Shown here piece after piece: positions 11,745-20,661 of a DNA stretch of 64,000 bases. Each line of letters starts with the position of its first letter. Positions within the stretch are counted from its first letter, which is position 1. Origin of the DNA: Kappaphycus alvarezii (Eukaryota > Rhodophyta > Florideophyceae > Gigartinales > Solieriaceae); the NCBI GenBank assembly GCA_002205965.3, contig NADL03000601.1, forward strand, positions 1-64,000, read 5' to 3'. The position numbers were made by a program, and so were the translations under genes. The notes beneath the pieces are model-generated. The model made no database searches and was not told where the DNA came from. It saw only the letters and a list, made by a program, of their open reading frames with translations.

Positions 11745-13073
11745 AAGATGCTTTATACTACTCTATAGTGATGTTTACTTGTCTACGCTTACATTTTATG
11801 TAGGCGGAATGAGTAAAAATGAAAAAAATTGAGTCGTTGACTATAGCCGCCTACATTTCTGATTCGCGTCGTTCGACTTGCGGAATTATTTTACGTACCT
11901 ATGGCGTTATTCCACTTTATGAGTGATCAGTGAATTAACCCCTCTGCTCATGTTCAAGTGGGCGCGCGAAGGCAAACTGAGGTAGCAGCTGTCGCAGAAA
12001 TGTCGACCTTTCTGAAGGAAGTTTTTTGCCCTCCTGTGGAGCGCAGCGAGTCGGACTTACGATTTCTTTGTTCATTCTTTACTTGAAGCCCATTAGGCCA
12101 CAGCGGTTTTTGTGAATGAGGATGAAACTACTTCTTTTATAGTTAGGGGAAGTTAGTTTTCAGTGACTCAGCGTGCCTGTGTATAATTTTAATTAAAAAA
12201 TCTAGGTAATTTCGAACAATCATTTGGACTCACATGAGTACATTTGCTTGCCCTTTGGACACTAGATGCTCGACAACAACAATATGTTACATATGTACAT
12301 TCAGTGTATATGTAGTGCAAGCAATTACAAAAATGTTATCATTTTCCTTATTTTAATCGAATTTACTAGCAGTTGTTGATGTGGTCTTCAAGGCCCGACG
12401 AAGTAAAATATTTTAGTAATAAAATCGACTACCCTGGCAAGGCTGGATTGAACCCAAGTGCTAATCACATAATGTACTTGGCCAAGTAGTTGGAATTCGT
12501 TAGAGAGTACAGTAGGTATTTAGGACAGTGTACGGTAGTAAAGCGATAAGAGATGAATGCGTGATTCACACGGTGATCTCCTTGCTTTCCTCGCTCAATA
12601 AGATATAAACGAATCATGAATTTTCTTTCGACTAGATGCCTCCTACCCGAAGCATAGGTTATTTGTCACAACTTTCAATATGTTGAGAAGTGCGCAAATT
12701 GCTGCTACGCCGAATTGCTAACAATTTCTATAAGCCTTCGATTATTGCAATAGAAATGGATTGGGATCTGCTATGTAATTCATCACTAACTGGATTTAAG
12801 ACTCACAATTTTTCAGCTGAGAGGCACTGAAATGAGTTGCTGGTCTCATTACAAGAGCAGGGCAGTCTCTACGAGTATCGCAAAAGGATATCCAAACATG
12901 CCCAGCAATAGCCTAACTGAAAAGTCGAGGCCCAGCTCGGAGCCTTGGTTTAATGAAATAGATGAATCGTTAAGCAACTGGTACGGCAGACTTTGTTTGT
13001 TGAGGGATACACAAACGCAGCTTTTTCTAGGATCCAAATACCCCGAATTTTTATATGTGGTCAAAAGGAGTCA
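11745..13073. other. Intergenic DNA with one hairpin and a Pol III-like box pair
   Basis: No gene. It contains a perfect 10-bp inverted repeat (ATGTAGGCGG at 11,798-11,807 and its complement at 11,847-11,856) just downstream of the transposase. On the minus strand an A-box/B-box-like pair lies at 12,445-12,484. The 83-codon frame at 12,832-13,083 shows no domain and runs into the gypsy LTR, so it is not called. Confidence 0.4.
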
Positions 13074-13078
13074 ATACA

Positions 13079-13506
13079 TGTAACAATGTCTCCGTTACAC
13101 CACTGTGTATTAGAGACTTGTTCGCTGTCTCTATTCCAGTTCTCTATTACACAGTGGTGTAACAGGGAAACTGTATCGTCTTGAATGATTTTAGAAATTT
13201 GATTTTCCTTCAATGTTTTTATTTGACGTGGAGCCCCACGTCATCGTTTTTATTTACGTAGTTATATTCTAGATAGTACAATTCTATAGTTACACCTCTA
13301 CTTTCTAGTAAGTTCTACTGAGCTAACAGAGTATAGAATTTCTAGAGTAGAGTTACCGTACTGTCTATAAAAGGGGGGGCTCATCTGGATTCTTGTGGGA
13401 ATTCAGGTACACTCCATACACCCTTTGCCCCCAACTTTCTGAAACCCATTACCATCGCCTCTACAGTTTCTTTAGCAGCGCCCCGGCTGCCTCCCTCTCT
13501 GTTTCA
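13079..13506 (+). repeat. 5' LTR of the gypsy element
   Basis: 428 bp, TG...CA ends. It contains a large stem-loop near its start: 22-nt arms at 13,094-13,115 and 13,142-13,163 with one mismatch. A TATA box (TATAAAAG, 13,366-13,373) followed by a G-run places the likely U3/R boundary about 30 bp downstream. Target duplication ATACA precedes it. Confidence 0.93.
13366..13373 (+). promoter_or_regulatory. TATA box of the gypsy LTR promoter
   Basis: TATAAAAG followed by GGGGGG. It is conserved in the 3' LTR (19,116-19,123) and in the solo LTR (47,878-47,885, where the following G-run is interrupted by A). Position within the LTR and conservation in all three copies support a Pol II promoter for the element. 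Confidence 0.7.
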
Positions 13507-14359
13507 CTGGTAGCATCGCTTTCGCCGGTTCCGCTGCTTTTTCGCTTTCGTGTTGCTCTAGTTCGAGGTTTTCTTACACTTGTATTTTTTTGGGTTGTTG
13601 AATTTTTGGAAAAATTTTGCTGACAGGTTTACTGTAAGCAATATCATATACTGTACTTGTGGGCTGGAGTGCCAAGTACAGGAGAGTATCTGCGGGCTGG
13701 AGTGCCAGGTAGTCTAAACCCCATTGTTCTACACAGGTCGCGGTTACTAATTGGAGAACTAGATAACCGGGAACTTGGGGGTGCAGCCTAGTCTGCGTTC
13801 TCTAGGTTATTCTGTTCAGGTAGCGTGCAGGCCTCACGAAGCTGCGTGATCCTTTTCAGAATACTTAGACTGGACAGTTAGGCTTAACTAAGTTGCCTTA
13901 GTAAAGCCGTACTTCTGACCAAGCCCCCATTTGAGGGTCCCTCACAGTATTCCTGTACAATCCTATTGCACTCGTTGGCTGTTAGCTAGGTGCACCGACT
14001 GGGTCACGGGTTCAGGTAACGCTTCATAGGGTTGACTTGGACTGGACTTGGACTAAGGGGTACGTGCTCAGAAAGGGTATTCTTTGGTTATTCGCTAACT
14101 TAGAGTCGGCTTGAGAGGCTTTCCTATAGGGTAAGGACACCGATCGCGGTCTACATAGTGGACTGGTGGGGATATCCCGAACAGATTGCTGAGTCACATC
14201 GGAGTGTAGGTGTGATTAAAGCTGCTGGTGAGTCACTCTCTTCGCGGGTAGGGAGCCAACCCGTCGTCCAGGGACGAATCCCTTGCAGATTTCAACATCA
14301 AGTGCTTGTATTCAAGTTTAGGTGTTATTGTAAGGCTTTAAGTGAGAGGTTTGTTGAAC
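13507..14359 (+). other. Gypsy 5' untranslated leader
   Basis: About 850 bases between the LTR and the gag ATG without a supported coding frame. Two similar stretches (GGGCTGGAGTGCCA near 13,661 and 13,693) form a short direct repeat. A long leader of this kind would carry packaging and dimerisation signals in a retroelement, but none can be identified by eye. Confidence 0.5.
13508..13525 (+). other. Primer-binding site of the gypsy element
   Basis: One base after the 5' LTR the sequence reads TGGTAGCATCG, the complement of a tRNA 3' end (...CGATGCTACCA). The implied acceptor stem begins with A1:U72, the hallmark of eukaryotic initiator Met-tRNA, which many Ty3/gypsy elements use as primer. 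The tRNA itself is not in the window, so its identity is inferred. Confidence 0.6.
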
Positions 14360-15154
14360 ATGTCTTTCTTCAAACCAAATAAGCCTGTGTTGTTCGATGG
14401 GACTCCAGATGCGTTAACAGTTCGGTCATGGTTGCATTCAGTCGAAAAATACCTGAGACTTATTCAGGTGGGCCATGAAGAAGTCATCAGTGCCCAGAAT
14501 GCTATCGACTTTGCTTCGACATTCATGACCGGAACTGCCGCAAACTGGTGGTATACAGTTGTGTCCGAGAATGCTGTTCCTCCTACATGGGAAGCTTTCA
14601 AACTCCTGGTTGAGGCAGAGTTTGTCCCCCAGGACAGTGTCATTCGAGCTCGCGACAAACTTACCAAGATCCGCCAGAAAACGAGTGTGGCTGCGTACCT
14701 CTCAGAGTTCAGGAATTTGGTTATCAATATTCCCGGTATCAGTGAGTCGGAAAAATTGGCGCGGTTCTGTGAAGGTCTCAAACCCCACATTCTGTTGGAG
14801 GTTCGTAAAGGAAACCCATCCAAGTTTGAAGCTGCGACTACCATTGCTCTCAACGTTGACGGAGCATTTTATGGTGCAGGTTTCTTCACTGGCAGAGGTT
14901 CATTTCACGCCAATCGAAATGCCTCAGGTCCTATGCCGATGGAGATCGGAAACCTTGAACGTAAAAACGATGGGCAGCGTCAGAAAGACTTGATGGAGAA
15001 CCGATGCTTTACGTGCCATAAGGTGGGATGTAGACCTTGGAAACACAGAAAAGGAAACGGGAATAAAGGTAACAGGGGTGGTACTCGCATAGCGGCGAAC
15101 AATACACAGGCAGGACACAGTAATGATTTGAATGGCTTTGACTCGGGAAACTAG
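14360..15154 (+). CDS. gag: Gypsy Gag (capsid and zinc-knuckle nucleocapsid)
   Basis: 264 residues from ATG 14,360 to TAG 15,152-15,154. The frame extends 18 bases further up, but only to a GTG. Residues of about 25-160 show the retrotransposon Gag capsid fold pattern: WLHSVEKYLRLI, then TGTAANWWYTV, then WEAFKLLVEAEFVPQD and AYLSEFRNLVINIPGISESEKLARFCEGLKP. It ends in a zinc-knuckle-like motif at 15,005-15,046 whose last two ligands are swapped (C-X2-C-X4-C-X4-H instead of C-X2-C-X4-H-X4-C), then a Gly/Lys/Asn-rich basic tail. Role: particle assembly and RNA packaging. It is the only fully intact gag in the window. Its stop overlaps a -1 slippery heptamer that would feed ribosomes into pol. 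Confidence 0.88.
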   Translation: MSFFKPNKPVLFDGTPDALTVRSWLHSVEKYLRLIQVGHEEVISAQNAIDFASTFMTGTAANWWYTVVSENAVPPTWEAFKLLVEAEFVPQDSVIRARDKLTKIRQKTSVAAYLSEFRNLVINIPGISESEKLARFCEGLKPHILLEVRKGNPSKFEAATTIALNVDGAFYGAGFFTGRGSFHANRNASGPMPMEIGNLERKNDGQRQKDLMENRCFTCHKVGCRPWKHRKGNGNKGNRGGTRIAANNTQAGHSNDLNGFDSGN

Positions 15155-15835
15155 TTGGTCCACCAGACTTGGTGAACACTCAGGTGAGACCAGTAGTGAG
15201 TGTGAAAAGATGTCCCAATGAGCAGAGTGAAACTGTTGTGGACATCACCGGAGCTAAATTCTCAGAGGACAGGGAAAAGTCGAGAATCTCCGAAGCCGAG
15301 TCTAATGGAATCACGTCTAGTCATGATGACAGCATCCCCACTGATGGACCTATACCAGTGGAGCCTTTGTTAGTACTTGAAGGTAGACTGAATGGAATAG
15401 CAGTCAAAGTACTAAAGGACGATGGATGCAATACAAACGTGGTTTCAGCCGAGTTCCTGAAGCGAAATAGGAACTTGTTTGAGATTCGGCGTGAACGAGT
15501 CATTGTTTGCCATTCACAGAAGAGTCACTGAGGAAGTATCTGAGATCATTTCCAACGGAACCATTAAGTTAGGCGAACATACATATACTTCTAGTTGGGC
15601 TGTGTCCCAAACCAGGTATGATGTTCTGTTGGGAATGCCGTGGCATGTTGCCCACAATCCACGTGTCGACTATCGGAAACGAATTGTGATGGTGAAAGAT
15701 GCTTCCATTCCAGTGATTGATTCCGATGAAGAAAACCGTATTGATGTGTCCAATTTGGGATTGAAGAAATTTAGACGAATGCTGAGGCATGGGGTGACTT
15801 CGAAGTATTTCAGTTACTTGAAGTTCACAGTATGA
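15142..15835 (+). pseudogene. Gypsy pol, protease part, with an internal frameshift
   Basis: Two frames overlap around 15,500-15,530. The first carries the aspartic-protease active site as VLKDDGCNTNVVS (catalytic Asp at 15,418-15,420, Asp in the position usually held by Ser/Thr, then Gly). The second carries YDVLLGMPWHVAHNPRVDY, the conserved strand that closes retropepsins of this group (LG-PW). A net one-base gain or two-base loss near 15,520 separates them. The second frame then ends at 15,835 while the reverse transcriptase lead-in continues in another frame. Gag-processing activity would need both halves joined, so it is read here as inactive. Confidence 0.75.
15145..15154 (+). promoter_or_regulatory. 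-1 ribosomal frameshift site at the gag/pol junction
   Basis: The gag frame ends TCG GGA AAC TAG. The heptamer G GGA AAC fits the X XXY YYZ slippery rule. After a one-base backward slip it reads GGG AAA CTA, which continues into the protease frame, open from 15,142. The gag stop follows the heptamer directly. A small hairpin, CACCA-GACT-TGGTG (15,161-15,174), starts 9 nt downstream, a normal spacer for a stimulatory structure, though the stem is short. Confidence 0.75.
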
Positions 15836-17234
15836 CAGGAGTGACAGATTCAAAGTTTGATGGAAGACTGAGCAGATTACTGGATAATTTCAAAGAGGTC
15901 TTTCAGGATGAATTGCCAAGAGGGCTCCTCCGATTCGATCAGTTGATCATGAGATCAAAGTGGAGGAAGGAGCAAAGGCACCTCATCGACCTTTATTCCA
16001 GTTGTCTCCATCCGAACTTAGGGCAGCAAAAGAGTACGTCGAGTCTCTTCTGAGGAAAGGGAAGATCAGGTCCAGTAAGTACCATATGGAGCACCACTTT
16101 TCTTTGTGAAAGAAAAGGATGGAAAACTTAGAGGTGTTGTCGATTATCGCGCTTTGAATCGCATCACCAAAAAGAATAATGCTCCACTCCCTCGTTCTGA
16201 TGAAATGTTCGATCGACTTGGAGATGCGAATTTTCTCCAAGCTTGATCTGAAAACCGGATTCCATCAGATAAGGGTGAAACCGGAGGACATCGAAAAGAC
16301 TGCGTTCAATACAAAGTATGGGCAATTTGAATATCTTGTTATGCCAATGGGACTTTGCAACGCTCCTGCTACGTTCCAAACTTTGATGAACCAGATCTTC
16401 TATGATTGCATCGATGTCTTCTTGGTTGTCTATATGGATGATCTTCTTATATTCAGTAAGAATGAGGACGAACATTACGAACATCTGGAAATTGTATTAA
16501 AGAGACTTAAGGACCACAAGCTGTACATCTCTCCGAAGAAATGCTCTTTATTTCAGACTGAGCTAGAGTTTTTGGGTTTAATAGTCGGGAAGCACGGCAT
16601 TCGTGTCAATCCTGAGAAGGTCGAAGTCCTACAAACTTGGCCGAAACCTGAATCTCTAACGGAGTTGAGAAGTTTCTTAGGTCTAATACAGTTTTTCCGT
16701 AGGTTCATTCAGAAGTTCTCGGCAATTGCGGAACCTCTCACAGATCTGACAAAGAAGAGTCGAGGTATTGGGAAATGACCAGAGTGTGATAAAGCTTTTC
16801 AGAAGCTAAAGGAAGCGATGACATTGGCTCCAATTTTAGTCGCTCCTAATTGGAACAAGCCATTTCGTGTCATGTAGATGCTTCACAGCTTGCTGTCGTG
16901 GAACTCTAACACAGTTGGATGAGAATGGAAGAGATCGTGTAATTTCTTTCTATTCAAAGAAACTTTCACAGCTGAGTCGGACTACACTGCAAATGACAGA
17001 GAGCTTCTGGCTTTGATTAATTTTCTGGGAAGATTCAGGTGCTATCTTGAAGGTTCTGAATTTGAGATTTTCACAGACAACCAAGTGCTTAAGAGCTTCT
17101 TCACAAAACCGAAACTGAGTCGGAAAGAAGCACGTTGGTTGGAAACTCTCGGTAACTTCGGAATCTTTCCCATCACACTGAAGCCTGGAAGTATTCACGT
17201 CTTGGGAACGCATTATCCAGAGCTCCGCACGTGA
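15832..17234 (+). pseudogene. Gypsy pol, reverse transcriptase and RNase H, several frameshifts
   Basis: The longest intact piece (16,179-16,778) contains SKLDLKTGFHQIRV, YLVMPMGLCNAPATFQ and the catalytic YMDD box (16,431-16,442), then the thumb and connection (SFLGLIQFFRRFI). N-terminal RT motifs (FVKEKDGKLRGVVDYRALN) are present but in another frame, with shifts near 15,930, 16,080 and 16,235. RNase H follows at about 16,800-17,225: DRELLAL, then FTDNQVLKSF and the terminal PGSIHVLG, again with at least one shift and stops between 16,778 and 16,990. Order RT then RNase H then integrase is Ty3/gypsy. All key RT/RNase H acidic residues that I can see remain, so damage is by indels rather than by loss of motifs. 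Confidence 0.85.
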
Positions 17235-17390
17235 CTAGAGGAGACCGTGACATCTCAGTGAATGACGTTGAAATTCCCTACCTTGACGTTGATCAGATCA
17301 TTCCTCGGTATGATGACGACCAGTTCTTTGGTCCAGTGGTAAAAGCCATGGAAGGAGAGTGGCCAGAGGATATGGTTCAGAAGCAGAAAC

Positions 17391-18737
17391 TTGAAAGAAT
17401 CTGCCAATGTTCCGAAAAGATGGTTCGATGCTGTTTTACAATGGAAAGTTGGCATACCAAGAAGGTCAGTTTCGGATATTTTGCAAATTGCTCACGACTC
17501 TAAAGTTGGTGGACATTTTAAATTTGCGAAGACACTGGCCAGATTAGATAACTTCCATTGGAAACATAAGAGCCGGGATGTTCGAAAGTATTGTGAAGGA
17601 TGTCTCACGTGTCAGCAGTATAAGGACTCTAATAAAAAAAGGTTGACTGATCCAGTGTCACTGGAATTGCCTGACCGCAGATGGGGTTCATTAGCTACAG
17701 ATTTCATTGTGAGGCTACCCCTGACGAGGAGCGGTCATGATGCGATCACGACTTGGGTTGATCGACTTACTCGTCGAGTCCATTTTCTTAAATCTAAAAC
17801 ATCAGATACTGCTGAGGACACGGCTCGAGACTTCTTCGCGAACATATTCAAGAACCACGGGTTGCCTGATGATGTGACCTCAGATAGGGACAGCAAGTTC
17901 ATTTCAAAGTTTTGGAAGACACTAATGAATCTTTGTGGGGTGAAATTAAGAATGTCTACAAGTAGACACCCACAAACAGATGGCGCTTCTGAGATTATGA
18001 ATAGGATGATCGAGAACTATCTCCGTTGCTATTTCTCGTATCATCAGGATGACTGGGATGAACTGCTTCCTTCTGCAGAATTTGCATACAACTCGGCTGT
18101 GAGCGATGATCTGGGTATGTCACCATTTGAGCTGGACTTGGGATGGACACCTAAATCGCCGTTGGACTTCTTGGCTAGCAGCAGCATACCTCTTCAAATT
18201 TTGGACGAATTTCGTGCCAAGCTCAAGGTTTCTCTTGAGGATGCGCAATTTGCCTACAAAGTGGCAAGAGCTCGGCAAGCTGCATATGATTCAAGGCAAT
18301 ACAAGGTTCCAGATTACAAAGTCGGTTCAAAGCTTTGGATCAATCGCTCGTTGTTTACAGATGTTTATTCTAGGTCCCAGGATTCTAAAAAGCTTGGTGC
18401 GCGTAGATATGGGTCATTAGTGGTTAAGGAGCTAATTGGTAAGAATGCTGTTCGACTGGATCTCCCTGATCATTTTAAAATCCATCCAGTCATTCATATC
18501 ATTCACACCACACCACATTTGGAGCAGCCCGATGACATTGCTTTACCTATTCCTCCTGCACCTGCACCGCTTGAGCTGCCTGATGGACCAGAACAGGAAG
18601 TTGAGATTATCTTGGATCACAAAAAGGTTGGACGCGGTTTCAAGTTCTTGGTTATGATGCGTGGTGTGACACGTCATGAGGCGGAGTGGCAACAACAAAG
18701 GACTTCGTTGATGTTACGGAAGATGGATCTGCTGTAG
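17391..18737 (+). CDS. Gypsy integrase with degenerate C-terminal chromodomain
   Basis: A single open frame. N-terminal zinc-binding region: HDSKVGGHF followed by YCEGCLTCQQYK (HHCC). Catalytic core: DFIVRLP (Asp 17,700), SDRDSKF (Asp 17,883) and GASEIMNRMIENYL (Glu 17,991). The last two are 35 residues apart, the classic D,D-35-E spacing. The C-terminal part has the GPY/F-adjacent stretch (FKIHPVIHIIHTTPHLEQP), then VEIILDHKKVGRGFKFLVMMRG ... EAEWQQ, which aligns by eye with chromodomains (VEKILDHR...YLVKWKGY...EATWE). Two of the usual aromatic-cage positions are altered (WKGY reads MRGV), so histone-mark binding may be lost. The frame start overlaps the end of an upstream frame near 17,400, another frameshift point. 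Role: cDNA integration. Confidence 0.88.
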   Translation: MKESANVPKRWFDAVLQWKVGIPRRSVSDILQIAHDSKVGGHFKFAKTLARLDNFHWKHKSRDVRKYCEGCLTCQQYKDSNKKRLTDPVSLELPDRRWGSLATDFIVRLPLTRSGHDAITTWVDRLTRRVHFLKSKTSDTAEDTARDFFANIFKNHGLPDDVTSDRDSKFISKFWKTLMNLCGVKLRMSTSRHPQTDGASEIMNRMIENYLRCYFSYHQDDWDELLPSAEFAYNSAVSDDLGMSPFELDLGWTPKSPLDFLASSSIPLQILDEFRAKLKVSLEDAQFAYKVARARQAAYDSRQYKVPDYKVGSKLWINRSLFTDVYSRSQDSKKLGARRYGSLVVKELIGKNAVRLDLPDHFKIHPVIHIIHTTPHLEQPDDIALPIPPAPAPLELPDGPEQEVEIILDHKKVGRGFKFLVMMRGVTRHEAEWQQQRTSLMLRKMDLL

Positions 18738-18814
18738 TAACGGAAGCTTTCCAAGATTATATTCGGAAACATAATATACTCCCGCAGTATCATTGACGAG
18801 GACGTCAATAGTCC

Positions 18815-18828
18815 GGGGGAGGGAATAG
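18815..18828 (+). other. Polypurine tract of the gypsy element
   Basis: GGGGGAGGGAATAG lies directly before the 3' LTR TG. Plus-strand DNA synthesis of LTR elements starts from such an RNase H-resistant purine run. Its position confirms the LTR boundary. Confidence 0.75.
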
Positions 18829-19256
18829 TGTAACAATGTCTCCGTTACACCACTGTGTATTAGAGACTTGTTCGCTATCGCTATTCCATTTCTCTCTTAC
18901 ACAGTGGTGTAACAGGGAAACTGTATCGTCTTGAATGATTTTAGAAATTTGATTTTCCTTCAATGTTTTTATTTGACGTGGAGCCCCACGTCATCGTTTT
19001 TATTTACGTAGTTATATTCTAGATAGTACAATTCTATAGTTACACCTCTACTTTCTAGTAAGTTCTACTGAGCTAACAGAGTATAGAATTTCTAGAGTAG
19101 AGTTACCGTACTGTCTATAAAAGGGGGGGCTCATCTGGATTCTTGTGGGAATCCAGGTACACTCCATACACCCTTTGCCCCCAACTTTCTGAAACCCATT
19201 ACCATCGCCTCTACAGTTTCTTTAGCAGCGCCCCGGCTGCCTCCCTTTCTGTTTCA
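18829..19256 (+). repeat. 3' LTR of the gypsy element
   Basis: 428 bp, the same length as the 5' LTR. Four of the six differences seen fall in the loop and right arm of the U3 stem-loop (18,844-18,865 and 18,892-18,913). TATAAAAG is at 19,116-19,123. Target duplication ATACA follows at 19,257-19,261. Confidence 0.93.
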
Positions 19257-19261
19257 ATACA

Positions 19262-19997
19262 GGAACAACAGAAGGCTCGACAGAGATAGAAAAGTTAGAT
19301 GGAAGGATATGTTCGCATATTCAGAACCCTGAGGAAATGAAAAAACCATAAACGCCAATGACTTTATGAGAAGTCTCTTAGGAACCGTCTAGTAATTCGA
19401 AATCACTGGTACTGCACAGTGCCCCTGTTAAGCCATCCGCAGTTGTACCGTACAATAGAATAGAAGAATGGACTACTTCAACACATTTAGAAGAGGGAAA
19501 GTATCTACGAGGCTAGGCCTGAATCCAAAGAAATAAAAAGTGTCTTCGGAAAATAATCTGAAACGAAACCAATTGAATAGCTACTAAAAAGGCAAGAAAA
19601 ACCTATGAGTTTGAGAACTCGTTAGATTTTGCATGAAATTGTAATGGTTAGGACTTGGACTAACTCCGTTGTTTCTCTAGATAGTTTCTATTTGACAATT
19701 ATCTCACGTTGATTACGTGTCAACTGAAGAAATTTTGAAGGCATTTTGTAAGACCGAAACTATGTGGCGATTGTTCTCTTCCTTTGTTCAGACTGCCGAG
19801 GCTTTGCTGGAGAGGATTTTTCATTGAGTTTGTCAGTATTTCCGGTCTTGAGCTTCCGATGGCGTATGTTTTGGGTCAAGAGATATCCAACCACGGTGAG
19901 CACATAGTGTCGTGTGTGCAATAATCACAAAACATAATTTTGAATCATGTGCAGCGCATGCACATGATACTTTTTTATGGCATTGCTGTCCTGCGCA
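19262..19997. other. Intergenic DNA 3' of the gypsy element
   Basis: No gene, RNA or repeat recognised. Confidence 0.4.
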
Positions 19998-20661
19998 AAT
20001 GCGCTCGTTTTCTATGTTGTCGCCTGTCACGCTTCCCCTCTTTTACCTACTCGTGCTTCTTCCACCCCTCTTCTGCCCCAGATTACCCCTTCTTTCAGTT
20101 TCTACCTACGCTGGCCCACTTTTACCATATTCTACGCTACCAAACCACAAGCCGAATCCTTTTCTGCTAAACAGCATATATATTCATCCTGTCACGGGCT
20201 TTTCCTTAGCCGTCCCACCACGAATCACCCCTTTCCACGTCTTTCCACCCTTGCAATTCCCATTTATTCACTCCCATTATGGAATCTTCAGCCACTCAAT
20301 GGTTCTCCCGCCAAGGATGTCGCACCCGTGGACACTCCTCAATCTGTACAAATCCATTATGCGCACCTTCTCTCCGGTTTTCTTGGGTTATTGTCAAACC
20401 AAGGGTAGGAATGGTTTTCACATTCATGACAGCATATACAATGAGAAAAACATAGCCTACGTAGAGGAAATATCTGATGCAAAGAAGAAGGATCTTGATT
20501 TTGACTTGGGGCCCTCTATCACTAATTTGGTTGATTTAGAGGCAGGTGAAGCATCTGAGGATGAGGATGAGGAGGACTTACATAATCTGTTGTCATTTGA
20601 GGTGTTTCTGGCTAGGGAAGAAATGTTCACAAGCGAAGAGGCGAGTGAAAATTCTAATTGA
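19998..20661 (+). CDS. Hypothetical protein with acidic C-terminus, doubtful
   Basis: A frame of about 220 codons from ATG 19,998 (the frame is open from 19,912) to TGA before 20,662. The first two thirds are Pro/Leu/Phe-rich and pyrimidine-heavy, as often happens by chance in CT-rich DNA. The last 90 residues look more like protein: a segment GFHIHDSIYNEKNIAYVEEI, then a very acidic run (ASEDEDEEDLHNLL) and a Glu-rich tail. No domain recognised and no neighbours give a clue. It may be the 3' exon of a gene whose upstream exons I cannot place. Confidence 0.2.

Larger units (their letters stand above)
13079..19256 (+). mobile_element. Ty3/gypsy LTR retrotransposon (chromovirus type), complete ends, frameshifted pol
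   Basis: Two 428-bp LTRs (13,079-13,506 and 18,829-19,256) begin TGTAAC and end TTTCA. They are flanked by the 5-bp duplication ATACA (13,074-13,078 and 19,257-19,261). Order inside: primer-binding site, gag, protease, reverse transcriptase, RNase H, integrase, chromodomain-like tail, polypurine tract. Integrase after RNase H defines Ty3/gypsy. I count six differences between the LTRs by eye (about 98.6% identity), so the insertion looks recent. Even so, pol needs at least five frame corrections. Gag and integrase are intact. The element therefore looks non-autonomous as written, unless the indels are sequence errors. Confidence 0.93.

Noticed and set aside
9540-11860. Terminal inverted repeats and TTAA duplication for the piggyBac-like element
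   Set aside because: The best match, GTTGACTA on both sides, is only 8 bp and expected by chance. No paired TTAA with C-run ends was found.
12443-12490. A tRNA gene on the minus strand
   Set aside because: Box-like sequences are present, but the T-arm and acceptor stems do not pair.
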